Source: Xenopus tropicalis (Eukaryota > Chordata > Amphibia > Anura > Pipidae). Taken from it: 64,000 bases of DNA. The notes below the pieces were generated by a model, which did not search any database, was not told the origin of the DNA, and worked only from the letters and a program-made list of their open reading frames with translations. The translations under genes were made by a program, and so were the position numbers. The stretch is taken from assembly GCF_000004195.4 (NCBI RefSeq), contig NC_030677.2, positions 176,626,019-176,690,018 of the forward strand, in the 5' to 3' direction. How positions within the stretch are numbered: position 1 is the stretch's first letter; each line of letters begins with the position of its first letter. Shown in pieces: positions 52,674 through 63,418 of this stretch.

Positions 52674-53722
52674 ATGCCAAGATCCAAAGAAATTCAGGAA
52701 CAAATGAGAACAAAAGTAATTGAGATCTATCAGTCTGGTAAAGGTTATAAAGCCATTTCTAAAGCTTTGGGACTCCAGCGAACCACAGTGAGAGCCATTA
52801 TCCACAAATGGCAAAAATATGGAACAGTGGCCGGCCGACCAAAATTACCCCAAGAGCGCAGAGACAACTCATCCGAGAGGCCACAAAAGACCCCAGGACA
52901 ACATCTAAAGAACTGCAGGCCTCACTTGCCTCAATTAAGGTCAGTGTTCACGACTCAACCATAAGAAAGAGACTGGGCAAAAACGACCTGCATGGCAGAT
53001 TTCCAAGGAGCAAACCACTTTTAAGCAAAAAGAACATTAAGGCTCGTCTCAATTTTGCTAAAAAACATCTCAATGATTGCTAAGACTTTTGGGAAAATAC
53101 CTTGTGGACCGACGAGACAAAAGTTGAACCTTTTGGAAGGTGTGTGTCCCGTTACATCTGGCGTAAAAGTAACACAGCATTTCAGAAAAAGGACATCATA
53201 CCAACAGTAAAATATGGTGGTGGTAGTGTGATGGTCTGGGGTTGTTTTGCTGCTTCAGGACCTGGAAGGCTTGCTGTGATAGATGGAACCATGAATTCTA
53301 CTGTCTACCAAAAAATCCTGAAGGAGAATGTCCGGCCATCTGTTTGTCAACTCAAGCTGAAGCGATCTTGGGTGCTGCAGCAGGACAATGACCCAAAACA
53401 CACCAGCAAATCCACCTCTGAATGGCTGAAGAAAAACAAAATGAAGACTTTGGAGTGGCCTAGTCAAAGTCCTGACCTGAATCCTATTGAGATGTTGTGG
53501 CATGACCTTAAAAAGGCAGTTCATGCTAGAAAACCCTCAAATAAAGCTGAATTACAACAATTCTGCAAAGATGAGTGGGCCAAAATTCCTCCAGAGCACT
53601 GTAAAAGACTCGTTGCAAGTTATCGCAAACGCTTGATTGCAGTTATTGCTGCTAAGGGTGGCCCAACCAGTTATTACTTTTTCACACAGGACCATGTAGG
53701 TTTGGATTTTTTTTCTCCCTAA
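52674..53722 (+). pseudogene. Tc1-like transposase, one frameshift and one nonsense codon
   Basis: Transposase of the Tc1/mariner superfamily (cut and paste at TA). The N-terminal part in one frame (52674 to about 52840) has a paired-type helix-turn-helix (KGYKAISKALGLQRTTVRAI) followed by a GRP motif; the remainder is in a second frame from about 52830. A TAA at 53081-53083 interrupts HLNDC*DFW. The catalytic DD34E set is complete: D in LWTDETK, D in QQDNDPKH, and E in SPDLNPIE exactly 34 residues later. The protein would be about 340 residues, normal for the family. With only two defects the copy is young. Confidence 0.9.
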
Positions 53723-53880
53723 ATAATAAAAACCCTAATTTAAAAACTGCATTTTGTGTTTACTTGTGTTATCTTTGACTAATAGTTAAATGTGTTTGAT
53801 GATCAGAAACATTTTGTGTGACAAACATGCAAAAGAATAAGAAATCAGGAAGGGGGCAAATAGTTTTTCACACCACTGTA

Positions 53881-54896
53881 GCTCGTCTCAAATACAATAA
53901 AGGCCTGCACAGTTATTGTAACGGGGTGTGTAGTCACCCCTAACCCCATGACACTTGTTTATAATGAACAATATACAATGAGCTGCATAAATCAAGTGTT
54001 CACAACATTAAAATCAAGCTTGTAGCTGGTACCTTCTCAGTTTATTCTGCAGGTAGGCTTATCTGAAAAAAGATTACGGAATTATCTGTGAGCCGAGTTA
54101 ATACCTTGTTATCGTCCTCCTCCTTTCATCCTGTGAAAAACACCATATTGTTACCTTTAGCAGTAACCAGTAGCATGTTGCCTTTTTGCTAATCAGCAGA
54201 ATACAAAAATGAATATAGCTAATTCATTTTTTTCTGATACACTTATGCAGTCAGATTCTTGTGCGAAAATAATAGCTTAGCATGTGGGCCAGATGTTCAA
54301 AATACATTCTACCCACAAGAATAGCCAGATTTCACTAATCAATCATATTAATCTAGGATTGTTAGGTATGTGCAGTTCTATTTCCAGCCAGCCACATACT
54401 GTACATAGTGCACATGGTCGTCAAGATTTTCAGTCAGGAGTGGCCAGCAGTAATCTGCGAGAAAAGACATTTTTACTCAAATTGATTCTTCTTGATAGTT
54501 AATGTTAACATTATTTTTAACATATGATAACAAGAAGTAATTTACATAAATATTTCCCATATCAATTCTTACCACTTTTCTTGCTTATTGTGTCAGGCCA
54601 AAAGTGCTGGAAGACGTCACTGGTGAAATGCCACTACTTAGTGCTGGTGAGCTGTTGGGGAATTAGTCTACGAGTAGTTATTTCAGATAGCACTTCTTCT
54701 TTTTCCTTGCCTTAATACTGCTCCATATTTTGGGGTATATTTCTGTGTTAGAACAGTAAAGTTCAGTAATCTGTCAGCATCTGTCACTAACCTAAAGAAA
54801 TGAAAATGTAATATGTGTATAGATGTATGTGTGTAGTATATTACTTTTCTGGTGTAATTTGAGCAGAAGTTTATTTGTGTGTTTTGTATTTCGTAT
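53881..54896. other. Probable ERAP1 intron 1, nothing recognised
   Basis: AT-rich sequence between the Tc1 element and the MITE at 54897. Chance frames only. Confidence 0.45.
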
Positions 54897-55468
54897 TTAA
54901 AGAGGAACTCTGGCTTCTGAACCAACATTTTTAAAAAGGCCCAAACAACACAGAAACTCCTAATATACGTATCACTGCAATCTGTTCCTTCAAAAAGTAA
55001 GAATAGAATTTTTTATGCTGAAATCCAGCTGCAAAACTGTTCTTCTCTTTCTGCATCATTTGAAATCCTGGCAGGGGAGGAGGGACTAAAACATGGACGT
55101 TACAAATAATAATAACTTGTAATAAAATTGTAACTCCACAGTTTACAGACAGCATGCAAGAACTACATAACCCATGCATTGAACTGTGAAGTTTCTTTCC
55201 TTATTGACATCATGTGTGCAGGGATTTCGAGGGATACAGGCTGAAGGTAGGCTGAGGACAGTTAAGTAATGTTGAATGTCAAAGTAGCCAGCCAGATCAG
55301 CAGCAGAACAAGGGGCAGGTTTAGGTAACTGTTCCAAACCAAATTATTACATTAAAAATCATGAAAAGGCTGCATATTTGTAATTTGATGTATATTGCAA
55401 AGTTGCAGGTGAAATTATGTTTACTTTTCAAAAATCTTAAATTGTGTGTGGGTTCAGTTCCCCTTTAA
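54897..55468. mobile_element. T2-type MITE (TTAAAGRGGAACT family)
   Basis: Left end TTAAAGAGGAACTCTGGCTT, right end GTTCAGTTCCCCTTTAA, with TTAA at both boundaries. The interior is mostly non-palindromic. No coding frame of note. Confidence 0.65.
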
Positions 55469-57730
55469 TTATGGTAACCATATGCTGGCTTGGATTGATA
55501 GATTGAGGTGCCAGGGACCTCTGGCAGACCAATAACCATGGCTCCTCTCATTAAAAGGAGTGAGTTCTAACCCCAAACCACCTTTTAGAATTCTTTCAGT
55601 GACTCTTTTTCTATATTTTGCCTTCATTTCTTACATCTCTGCTACCCTTATGGCCTTGACTCCTTAAATTGTTCTCTAGAAATGAGGTGTCAAACCCCAA
55701 ATTGTAGGCAGTGTGTCAGGGTTCTCTGAAAATGTCAATTAGAAGTGTTGCAGAACACTTCAATCACCACACCTAGGGAAAATTGGGGGAATACCAGGGA
55801 AGTGTGGGATACGCAAAACTTGGCCTGACTAGAATGCTGGAAAAACGATGAATTTCAGGAAGTGATGCTTCTGAATCTTATTAAAGCAGATCCTACATAA
55901 AGATGATACGTAGTTCTGTGCCTTTAATTGCTCGGCTTTCATTTTACACCTCCAGCCGTTCATTTTACTTCCCATAAGTGCTAGGCGAAAGCTTACAGTG
56001 AAGGGTATCTGTGTGAGTAGATGAAACATTTTGCTTCTAATAAATGGAATGTGGGCAAATCTCACAGAATTATATACATGTGTCTTTGCACTTTTCTCAT
56101 GTTATAAACAATCCTGTTTTCCTACGTTTGGAACTGATCCAGCTACTGAAGAGAAAGTGAAAGTAAATGCAGGCAGTTTGCCTGGGCCGAGGGCACTGCT
56201 ACACTGAATATATATTTCTATCCTTCAAGTCTCCCCCCCAACACACACACATTGTGTGCATGGGAGAAATAGCCTTCACTTGTCGGAGCCTTACTATACT
56301 GGAATACAAGAGAGGCTTAAGGGTGGACTTTTATTTTTGGTAAGTTCCTAATATGATTATGAATCGTGTATAATGTGTAAGATCTGTTCCCAGGCCCTTA
56401 TAACTTATATATCTTTATAGCTATTGCCATACATACTGTACATGTATTGTCTCTTTCCAGGTGAGCATTGCTAGCAGCAGTTCCTGTAAAGTCAGACTAC
56501 AAATGTTTATCCATGAAACATCTGGTATAAATTGTTATGTGGCAATTACCTGTTTATAAAGATACCGACCAGTGCTGTCTTTAATGGCTACAGGGCCTGT
56601 TGCTAAGCATCCTTTGTATAAAGGGATGTTGTTAAACTACACCCCTGATAACCTTTTCCTATAACTGGATGCTGAAATTGGTTCTGCTACAATAGGCGAA
56701 GGCCTGTTAGGTGGGCAATACATAAAGCATAGCTGTAGCCTTGCAATATCTATTTCCCACCCCATAACTTCCTAACCACAACTGCTGCCCTATAGGGTCT
56801 TGCCTATGTCTATGTGTGATTTTCTCACTGGCTTTATAAATTCACTAACAAAGATCATATTTCTTTCTGTTCTAAATAAATTCAGCCCTGCTGCTTAGTA
56901 CTTTGTGCATGTTTATGCAGGAATTCTGTTCCATAATTCCAGTGCCTTGGGTTCTGGATGTGCTTGTATGTTTTTATACATTTTCTGGCTGATGATAAAT
57001 TGTAGCAATGAACAACTAGTTGTACGGGAGGAAGAAATAGCAGATTACTTTCACTTTAATGACACTGATAAACTTACGATTTATTTAGAAAACAGTTTTC
57101 TTTGCATTTGCTGCCTTTCAAAACTGTTTTATGGCAGGTTTCCCTGTCCTTTCGAACATACTGGCATCATTCATGGTATTTGCCTGTATTAGGCTTTAGC
57201 TTTACTTCCTGGCTCACTCCATGTGACCGCAGCCATTTTAGGCAGGTGCAGTACAGGAGACGTGTGTCTGGAAATACTAGTACTTCACGTTTTTCTGTCA
57301 CAGATATCATATTCTATGCATATTACTGTATTGCAAAAAATAATGTATCTAAGGTAAAATGTCTTTTTAGATGCAAGAATGATTCTATAATAACTAGCAT
57401 GTTCTACTAAACACCCAGCATATTGCCTAGGAGTAGGCCATGAAATACTGACACTGTATCATAACATTGTCTTTGCATGCTTTTTATAGTTTTGCCTTAA
57501 AAGTATTTGCTGGATCCCCATGTCCCTCTATGAGGGGGCGGCCATATTTGTGCAGCAGGAGGCCGTTAGTATTAAAAGCTATAACTGACAGGCTGAGAAG
57601 GGACAGTCAGGTTGGCAAAACAGACAGGTTTAGGAACTTAAGTAACAATTACTTAGAGCAGCCCTATCATTGAAAATGATCAACATGACTTATAGGGAAC
57701 TTTTATGTACATTAAGATTTTGAAAAGTAT
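55469..57730. other. Probable ERAP1 intron 1, nothing recognised
   Basis: Unique-looking sequence. The frames at 56905-57410 carry no family motif. A second non-coding 5' exon of ERAP1 could lie here but cannot be identified from sequence alone. Confidence 0.45.
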
Positions 57731-58055
57731 TGTATGGGATCCGTTATCCGGAAACCCGTAATCCAGAAAGTTACGAGTTACAGAAAGGCCGTCTCCTATA
57801 AACTTCATTATAAGCAAATAATTCTTATTTTTAAAAATGATTTCCTTTTTCTCTGTAATAATAAAACAGAACCTTGTACTTGATCCCAAATAAGTTATAA
57901 TTAATCCTTATTGGACGCAAAACAACCCAATTGGGTTTATTCAATATTTAAATGATTTTTACCAGACTGAAGTTATGGAGATCCAAATTACGGAAAGACC
58001 CCTTATCCGGAAAACAACAGATCCCGAGCATTCTGGATAACAGGTCCCATACCTG
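57731..58055. repeat. Xenopus interspersed repeat with GGGATCCGTTATCC ends (copy 2)
   Basis: GTATGGGATCCGTTATCCGG at the left, GGATAACAGGTCCCATACC at the right. The interior matches copy 1 nearly throughout. Confidence 0.8.
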
Positions 58056-58064
58056 TACTTTAAG

Positions 58065-58345
58065 GGCAGGGGTACACGGGGAGATTAGTCGTGCCGCAAC
58101 AAATCTCTGTTGTCGCGGGCGACTAATCTCCCTGCAATGTCACCCCACCGGCTAGAATCTAAATCGCTGGTGGTATGGCATACACAGCGCCGTGATTTGC
58201 CGAAGTCGCCTTAAGAGGAAACTTTGGTTGACTTAGGTAAATCACGGCGCCGCGTATGTCATCCCACCAGCGATGTACATTCTAGCCGGTGGGATGGCAT
58301 TGCGGGGAGATTAGTTGCCCGCGACTAATCTCCCCGTGTGTCACT
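58065..58345. repeat. Foldback repeat with GGGGAGATTAGTCG arms
   Basis: The arms (CACGGGGAGATTAGTCG against CGACTAATCTCCCCGTGTG) and inner arms (GCCATCCCACCGGCTAGAAT-type and its complement; AATCACGGCGCCG) pair around a short centre. The same arms recur at 51150, 43245 and 27940. Confidence 0.75.
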
Positions 58346-58736
58346 GCCCTAATACTGACTGCTGTAGCAGGGTGTAGGGTTAAGACACACAGGGCGATTA
58401 GTTCCTGCAGCTTTTTAAAAAGTTGCAGTGACTGATTGACAGGCATGAATAATTGAAGTCCCGTGTGACTAACCACCCCGTCTGGAATTGACAGACGTCT
58501 TTCTGTCTAGTTTTCAAGGAAACACTGACATTACTACTTGAATAAATGAAACAAAATTACATATTATTCCTGTGATGTTCTTTAAGGACTGTTCTTTCTT
58601 ATCATGAATATATTATACATGGGTGTAGAAGATACAGTAAAGAACCCAACAGAATATTTTGCATGTGAGTGGGGGTTACAGGGTGTATTATTTGGATCAG
58701 CTGTAGAAATCGATACTAACTAACTAGTAGGTAGCA

Positions 58737-59186
58737 TTAAAGGGGTTGTTCACCTTTGAGTTAACTTCTAGTATGATTTAGAGAGTAATATTCTGAGACA
58801 ATTTGCAACTGATCTTTATTTTGTATTATTTGTGGGGTTTTTTTAATTTCACTTTTTCTTTGGCAACTTTTTAGTCAGTTATCTAGTTGCTACGGTTCAC
58901 ATTACCTTAGCAACCAGGGAGCTGTTTGAATGAGGGACAAAAATATTTATAGGAAAGAAAAATAGGAATAGAAAAAAAAGTAAAAGAACAGTAAGAATAA
59001 CATAAAATTGTAGCCTCACAGAGCAATAGTTTTTGGTTGCTGGGGTCAGTGACCCCCATTTAAGAGTCATAAGTCATAAGTCAAAAAACTAGACAAGATA
59101 TAGAATGAAGACGAATTGAAAAGTTGCTTAGAATTGGCCATTCTAAAACATATTAAAAGTTCTCTGGTAAACAACCACCTCTTTAA
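58737..59186. mobile_element. T2-type MITE, first of a tandem pair
   Basis: TTAAAGGGGTTGTTCACCTT at the left; ACAACCACCTCTTTAA at the right; interior CAACCAGGGAGCTGTTTGAA and GGGGTCAGTGACCCCCATTT. Same family as 27421. Confidence 0.85.
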
Positions 59187-59644
59187 AGGGGTTGTTTACC
59201 TTTAAGTTAACCTTTAGACTGATACAGAGTAATATTCAGAGACAATTTGTAATTGGTCTTCATTTTTCATTATTTGTGTTTTTTTTAATTATATTGCTTT
59301 TTGTTCAGCATGGCACCAGTTTGGAATTTTAGCAGTTATCTGGTTGCTAGGGTTCAAATTGCCTTAGAAACCAGGGAGTGGTTTGAATGAGAGACTGATA
59401 TATTTATATGGAAGTACCCGAATAGAAAAATGAGGAATAAAAAGTAACAATAACAATAAAATTGTAGGGTCACAGAGCAATAGCTTTTTGGCTGCTGGGG
59501 TCAGTGACCCCCATTTGAAAGAGTGAGAAGAAGAAGGCAAAGAATTCAAAAACTTTAAAAAATTAAGACCAGTTGAAAAGTTGCTTACAACTGACCATTC
59601 TAAAACATACTAAAAGTTAACTTAAAGGTGAACCACCCCTTTAA
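59183..59644. mobile_element. T2-type MITE, second of a tandem pair
   Basis: Begins at the very TTAA that ends the previous copy: TTAAAGGGGTTGTTTACCTT, ending GAACCACCCCTTTAA at 59644. Same orientation and interior as its neighbour. The DIRS element starts 30 bp further on. Confidence 0.85.
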
Positions 59645-60460
59645 AATGTTTGCTTGTTAGAAGCGAACATCTGTTTCTCTGCCGTCTCAGGGGAACACAG
59701 GGAACATATGGGGTATAGCTCCACCCTCCAGGAGGCAGGACACTTGATTAGCATATTGAAGGGGCGTGCCAGGTGCCGGCTTTACCCCTCCACTGTACCC
59801 AATCCAATCAGTTTTTAAAGTGTCCTGCTTCCAGGAGGATGGACAGCTAGGTCCATCCTTTGGTCAGGGCCCAGCCCTGACACCCGGGGTGATACCAGGA
59901 GCAGGGTTACCTGCGACCTAGATGGTTAGCCCCCTACGAGGGAAACCCACCGGGGTCGACGTTTATCCCTTAGGGGAATACACAGACCACCCAGACATTC
60001 CTGCAACCGCTCCCCCTACCTAGAGCATAGCAGAGGGTCTGACCGGTGAGGCGCATCGGTAAGTACTGGCATGCCCCTGCCTCGAGGCTGTTCCCAGCTT
60101 GACTCGCGCAGCCCGCGTATGGAAGGGGGGTTCCCCCCCTCTGCAGGCTGGCTCCGGACAGGGTGCGCGCTGCCCGCGCACGCTCACGGGGCTTCCGCTG
60201 GCCGTTCCGGCCACGGGAGATTGAGCGCAGTCCCGCCAACGGCGCTTCCACCCGCCATACCAGCGCGTGTGCAGGAAGTGATGCACAACCACGCGCATCC
60301 CTGACTTGGCGCCAATTCAGTGGAACGCATACCACTTCCTCTCTCACAGCGCACCAGACAGCGGCAGTCTCACTGCTTACAGCAGCACTCCTGTTCTAAC
60401 TGACAAACAGAGGCTGACAGGCTGCACGGTCTTCCCTTACTCCTACCCCTTCCAAACACC

Positions 60461-61474
60461 ATGGCAGAAGGTAGGTCAGGGGGGCTATTCCCCAGGGCAG
60501 GGGGCAAAGCACCCAAGGCAGCACAGGTGACATTTTTCTCCTGCAATAAATGCCAAAATAAGATCCCAGGGGGGCAGGTTGACCCGCTATGCAGATCCTG
60601 CTCCAAGGATCAGGAAACTACCCCTGCCCCAGAAGGTAACCCCAGCCTGGCCACAGCACAACCCGTGGAACTTCCCCAAGAGGGCACATCCTCAGCAGCC
60701 GCGGCGGGTCCCCCGGCTGAACCACCACCCCCCCTATGGGCGGTCCAATTATCCCAGTCACTGGCATCCCTTCAGGGACTCCCCTCCCTCGCTGACTCCC
60801 TGGGAAAGGCACTGACCAAACTTACTAGCAAATCCAGCCACAAGCGCAAGCGATCAGGAGACGGCAGAGGTGAGGCCAATACCCATAGCCCCTCTGATGT
60901 CTCCTCCGGGGAACTGGGCCCCTCAGGTTCCGAAGGGGAATTACCTCCTTCCGATATCTCTTCAGGGGAAGAGGAGGATGAGGAAGAGAGTCATGATAAA
61001 AACAGAGACACTCATCACGACATCAACGGCATCATCACGGGGGTGATCGAGATATTGAACATTTCACAGACAGCTGAAGCACAGTCTCATCCTACAAGCC
61101 TTTTTAAAAGACAACACAAGTCACCGGTCATCTTTCCTTCACATGACCAGCTCAATAACATAATACAGGATGAATGGAACTCCCCCGAAAGAAAATTCCA
61201 AGCCACCAGAAAAGTCATATCCATTTTCCAAGGACCTGATGGACAAGTGGAGTATTCCCCCATCTGTGGATGCCCCAGTCTCCAGGTTATCCAAGTCTAC
61301 AACACTCCCAGTTACAGACGCAGCGGCCTTCAAGGACCCCTCGGACAGGCATCTCAAGGGATTCCTAAGAGCAGTCTTCACCTCCTCCGGCTCAGCCTTG
61401 CGCCCAGCCTTAGCCTCGGCATGGGTAAGCAGAGCCATACAAGCCTGGTCCGAATCTCTCCTCAGGGGACTTGA
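60461..61474 (+). pseudogene. DIRS element Gag-like ORF (N-terminal part)
   Basis: The open frame of 337 codons begins at ATG 60461. It has a Cys-rich motif near residues 28-47 (CNKCQNKIPGG...CRSC), a Pro/Ala/Glu-rich linker, a basic KRKR segment, and an acidic Ser/Glu stretch, which fit the N-terminal half of DIRS Gag proteins. After about residue 240 the family-like sequence continues in another frame (from 61170), so this frame is probably shifted near 61180-61200 and its C-terminus is not native. Confidence 0.7.
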
Positions 61475-61652
61475 AGACGGAACTCCCAGATCGGAATTAA
61501 TATCGTCTGTCCGGTCAATAGGCGACGCTTCAGCCTACATATGTGATGCAACTCTGGAAGACGGTATTCCTCACGGCAATATCCTCGGCGAGGCGAGTAT
61601 CCGAGTTGGGCGCACCATGCGCCGCACCATTCCTGATTTTTCACAAAGATAA
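61170..61652 (+). pseudogene. DIRS element Gag-like ORF (downstream part, second frame)
   Basis: It carries WSIPPSVDAPVSRLSKSTTL, SALRPALASAWVSRAIQAW and later ASAYICDATLED, which resemble the conserved capsid-like region of DIRS Gag proteins. It overlaps the previous frame and then runs out of frame over the start of the recombinase, which marks the point where the reverse transcriptase region was lost. Confidence 0.65.
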
Positions 61653-62157
61653 AGCAGTCCTACGCACAATTCCATCTTTTCTACCAAAGGTGGTGTCTTC
61701 CTTTCATGTGAACCAGGAGATCATGGTACCGTCCTTGTGCCCGAACCCCAAAAACGACAAGGAACGACGACTACACAGTCTGGACGTTCTGAGAGCCCTT
61801 CGCAAATATACTGAGAGAACTAGGGCATTCCGTCGCTGTCAATCGCTCTTCGTCATTCCCTCCGGCCCCCGACGAGGTCAGGCAGCCTCCAAGACATCAA
61901 TCGCAAGATGGATCACAGAGACCATTCGAAGAGCTTACCTAAGCAAGGGCAAACCGTTACCAAATGGTATCAGAGCTCACTCTACGAGAGCGATTGGGGC
62001 CTCCTGGGCGTGGCACAACTCGGCATCCTTGGACCAGATCTGCAGAGCAGCCACCTGGTCCTCTGTACATACCTTCACAAAATTTTACAGAATAGATACC
62101 TTTGCATCTGCCGAAGCCTCCTTCGGACGCAAAGTGCTGCACGCCGTGGTGCAGTAA
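61546..62157 (+). CDS. DIRS element tyrosine recombinase (probably N-terminally truncated)
   Basis: About 203 residues from the ATG at 61546 to TAA at 62157. Visible catalytic residues (numbered with the codon before that Met as 1): R18 in SSARRVSEL, H146-x-x-R149 in RAHSTRAIGA, W172 in the box II position, and nucleophile Y182 in TKFYRID. These are the Arg-His-x-x-Arg-His/Trp-Tyr set of the phage-integrase family. In DIRS elements this enzyme integrates circular cDNA. The frame has no internal stop, but loss of the upstream region probably left it without a native start. Confidence 0.82.
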   Translation: MQLWKTVFLTAISSARRVSELGAPCAAPFLIFHKDKAVLRTIPSFLPKVVSSFHVNQEIMVPSLCPNPKNDKERRLHSLDVLRALRKYTERTRAFRRCQSLFVIPSGPRRGQAASKTSIARWITETIRRAYLSKGKPLPNGIRAHSTRAIGASWAWHNSASLDQICRAATWSSVHTFTKFYRIDTFASAEASFGRKVLHAVVQ

Positions 62158-62215
62158 TATGTCTAAACACTAAAACAGTATCCCACCCTGTTCTTCCTGG
62201 GGCTGCTTTGTTAAG

Positions 62216-62310
62216 TCCCCATATGTTCCCTGTGTCCCCCTGAGACGGAAGAGAAAATAGGATTTTGTTACTCATCCGTTTCTCTGCAAGTCGATAGGGG
62301 GACACAGGGC
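62216..62310. repeat. DIRS internal complementary region
   Basis: The left half (CATATGTTCCCTGTGTCCCC...GAGACGG) is complementary to the element's left end near 59685-59720. The right half (CCGTTTCTCTGCAAGTCGAT and on) is complementary to the right end near 62551-62583. The fusion of both complements is the hallmark that lets DIRS elements form a circular intermediate. It starts 59 bp after the recombinase stop. Confidence 0.85.
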
Positions 62311-62615
62311 TTCCCGCCCGTTATTTAATACATTCCGTGACCACGTTGGTCAGCAGTTGGAATAGTTCTTCTGTTACCTGTTACCTGTTCTGCATATTAT
62401 TGCTAGTTTTCTGATACTGTAGCAGTATTTCTTTGATACAAACTGATTGGATTGGGTACAGTGGAGGGGTAAAGCCGGCACCTGGCACGCCCCTTCAATT
62501 TGCTAATCAAGTGTCCTGCCTCCTGGAGGGTGGAGCTATACCCCATATGTTCCCTGTGTCCCCCTATCGACTTGCAGAGAAACGGATTTAACGGTGAGTA
62601 ACAAAATCCTATTTT

Positions 62616-63418
62616 GCTGTGGGTTACTAAAGCTGGAATAAACTTTGCATCTGTTTATAAGTCACGAAAGGGGCTGGGGTTCCCCTAAATATTACATTTA
62701 TAGAAATGACAGGAAATGAAACTGAACTTCAGGCATCCCCAGATCAATTGAATCATTAGAGGTTACAGGTGACAATCAAAGCTCAAGGATAAAAACCTTA
62801 GCCAATAAAATACCTAATGGTATTTTATTGGCTTCGTTATTAAAAATGATACCTTATGCCAAAGTTAATAATAGGCAAGTAAAGATAACAGGGAGGCTAA
62901 AATATTTTAGGGAAAATGCTTTCAACCTTGCAACAGATAGGAAAGTACTCAAACAGCGAGAGTTTCAGTGGGAGAGCTGTAGTACGGTTATATTCAGTGT
63001 TCCCTTTAGGCTGTTTGGGCAGCAAGGAAGAGTAAGGATCAGGGAAAGGATGGCACTGCCAGTGATGGGCCTAAGCTCAGATACACAAGTTATATCATGG
63101 GCTGCTACCACTGGACTGATTGGCAGCAGAATATAAGCAGAGCACAGTATGCAGAGGAATAAGCCTCTTTATTTACAATGGGTGATGTTCACTCTTTAGA
63201 TTATAATAATGTATAAACAATGAAACAAATAGTTTGATATGTATACATACATACCTACACACTCAGTAGCACTCCTTTGCCAGTAGCAACCTATTAGCAA
63301 TTAGCTATGAACAGTCTGTTACTTAGTGCACTAGTGCAGTTTGCTACCTATGGTCATTAAGCCTCATCCTACACAATTTTTTCTTTCTTAATTCATTTTT
63401 ACATTTTTTTTCTTTCAG
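62616..63418 (+). other. End of the intron before ERAP1 coding exon
   Basis: Ends in a long pyrimidine-rich tract and the acceptor at 63418. The sequence has a short inverted repeat TTAGCCAATAAAATACC / GGTATTTTATTGGCT near 62799-62833. Confidence 0.6.

Larger units (their letters stand above)
51877..53878 (+). mobile_element. Tc1-like DNA transposon, nearly intact, interrupted by a T2-type MITE
   Basis: The ends CAGTGGTGTGAAAAACTATT and its inverted copy sit directly between TA dinucleotides (51875-51876, 53879-53880). The inverted repeats run about 150 bp or more with internal repeat blocks (GTTAACTATTAGTCAAAGAT). The full length is 2002 bp; removing the MITE at 52033-52454 gives about 1.58 kb, the usual Tc1 size. 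It encodes a transposase with one frameshift and one stop. Confidence 0.95.
59674..62615 (+). mobile_element. DIRS-like tyrosine-recombinase retrotransposon, internally deleted
   Basis: About 2.94 kb, against 5-6 kb for a full DIRS element. Inverted terminal repeats of about 145 bp lie at 59674-59814 and 62440-62583, the right one extended to about 62615. Inside, in order: a Gag-like frame (60461 on), a second Gag-like frame (61170 on), a tyrosine recombinase frame (61546-62157), and an internal complementary region (62216-62310) pairing with both outer ends. The reverse transcriptase, RNase H and methylase-like regions typical of DIRS1 elements are missing. It lies 30 bp right of a T2 MITE pair, in the likely first intron of ERAP1. 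Confidence 0.88.

Noticed and set aside
52674..53722. Considering the Tc1 transposase as an active gene
   Set aside because: A frameshift near 52840 and a TAA at 53081 interrupt it; without editing or rare readthrough it cannot give a full transposase.
60020..60399. Overlapping frames of 77-125 codons on both strands in the GC-rich left part of the DIRS element
   Set aside because: GC-rich sequence has few stops; frames on both strands overlap, none has a family motif, and they lie in the untranslated leader before the Gag-like frame.
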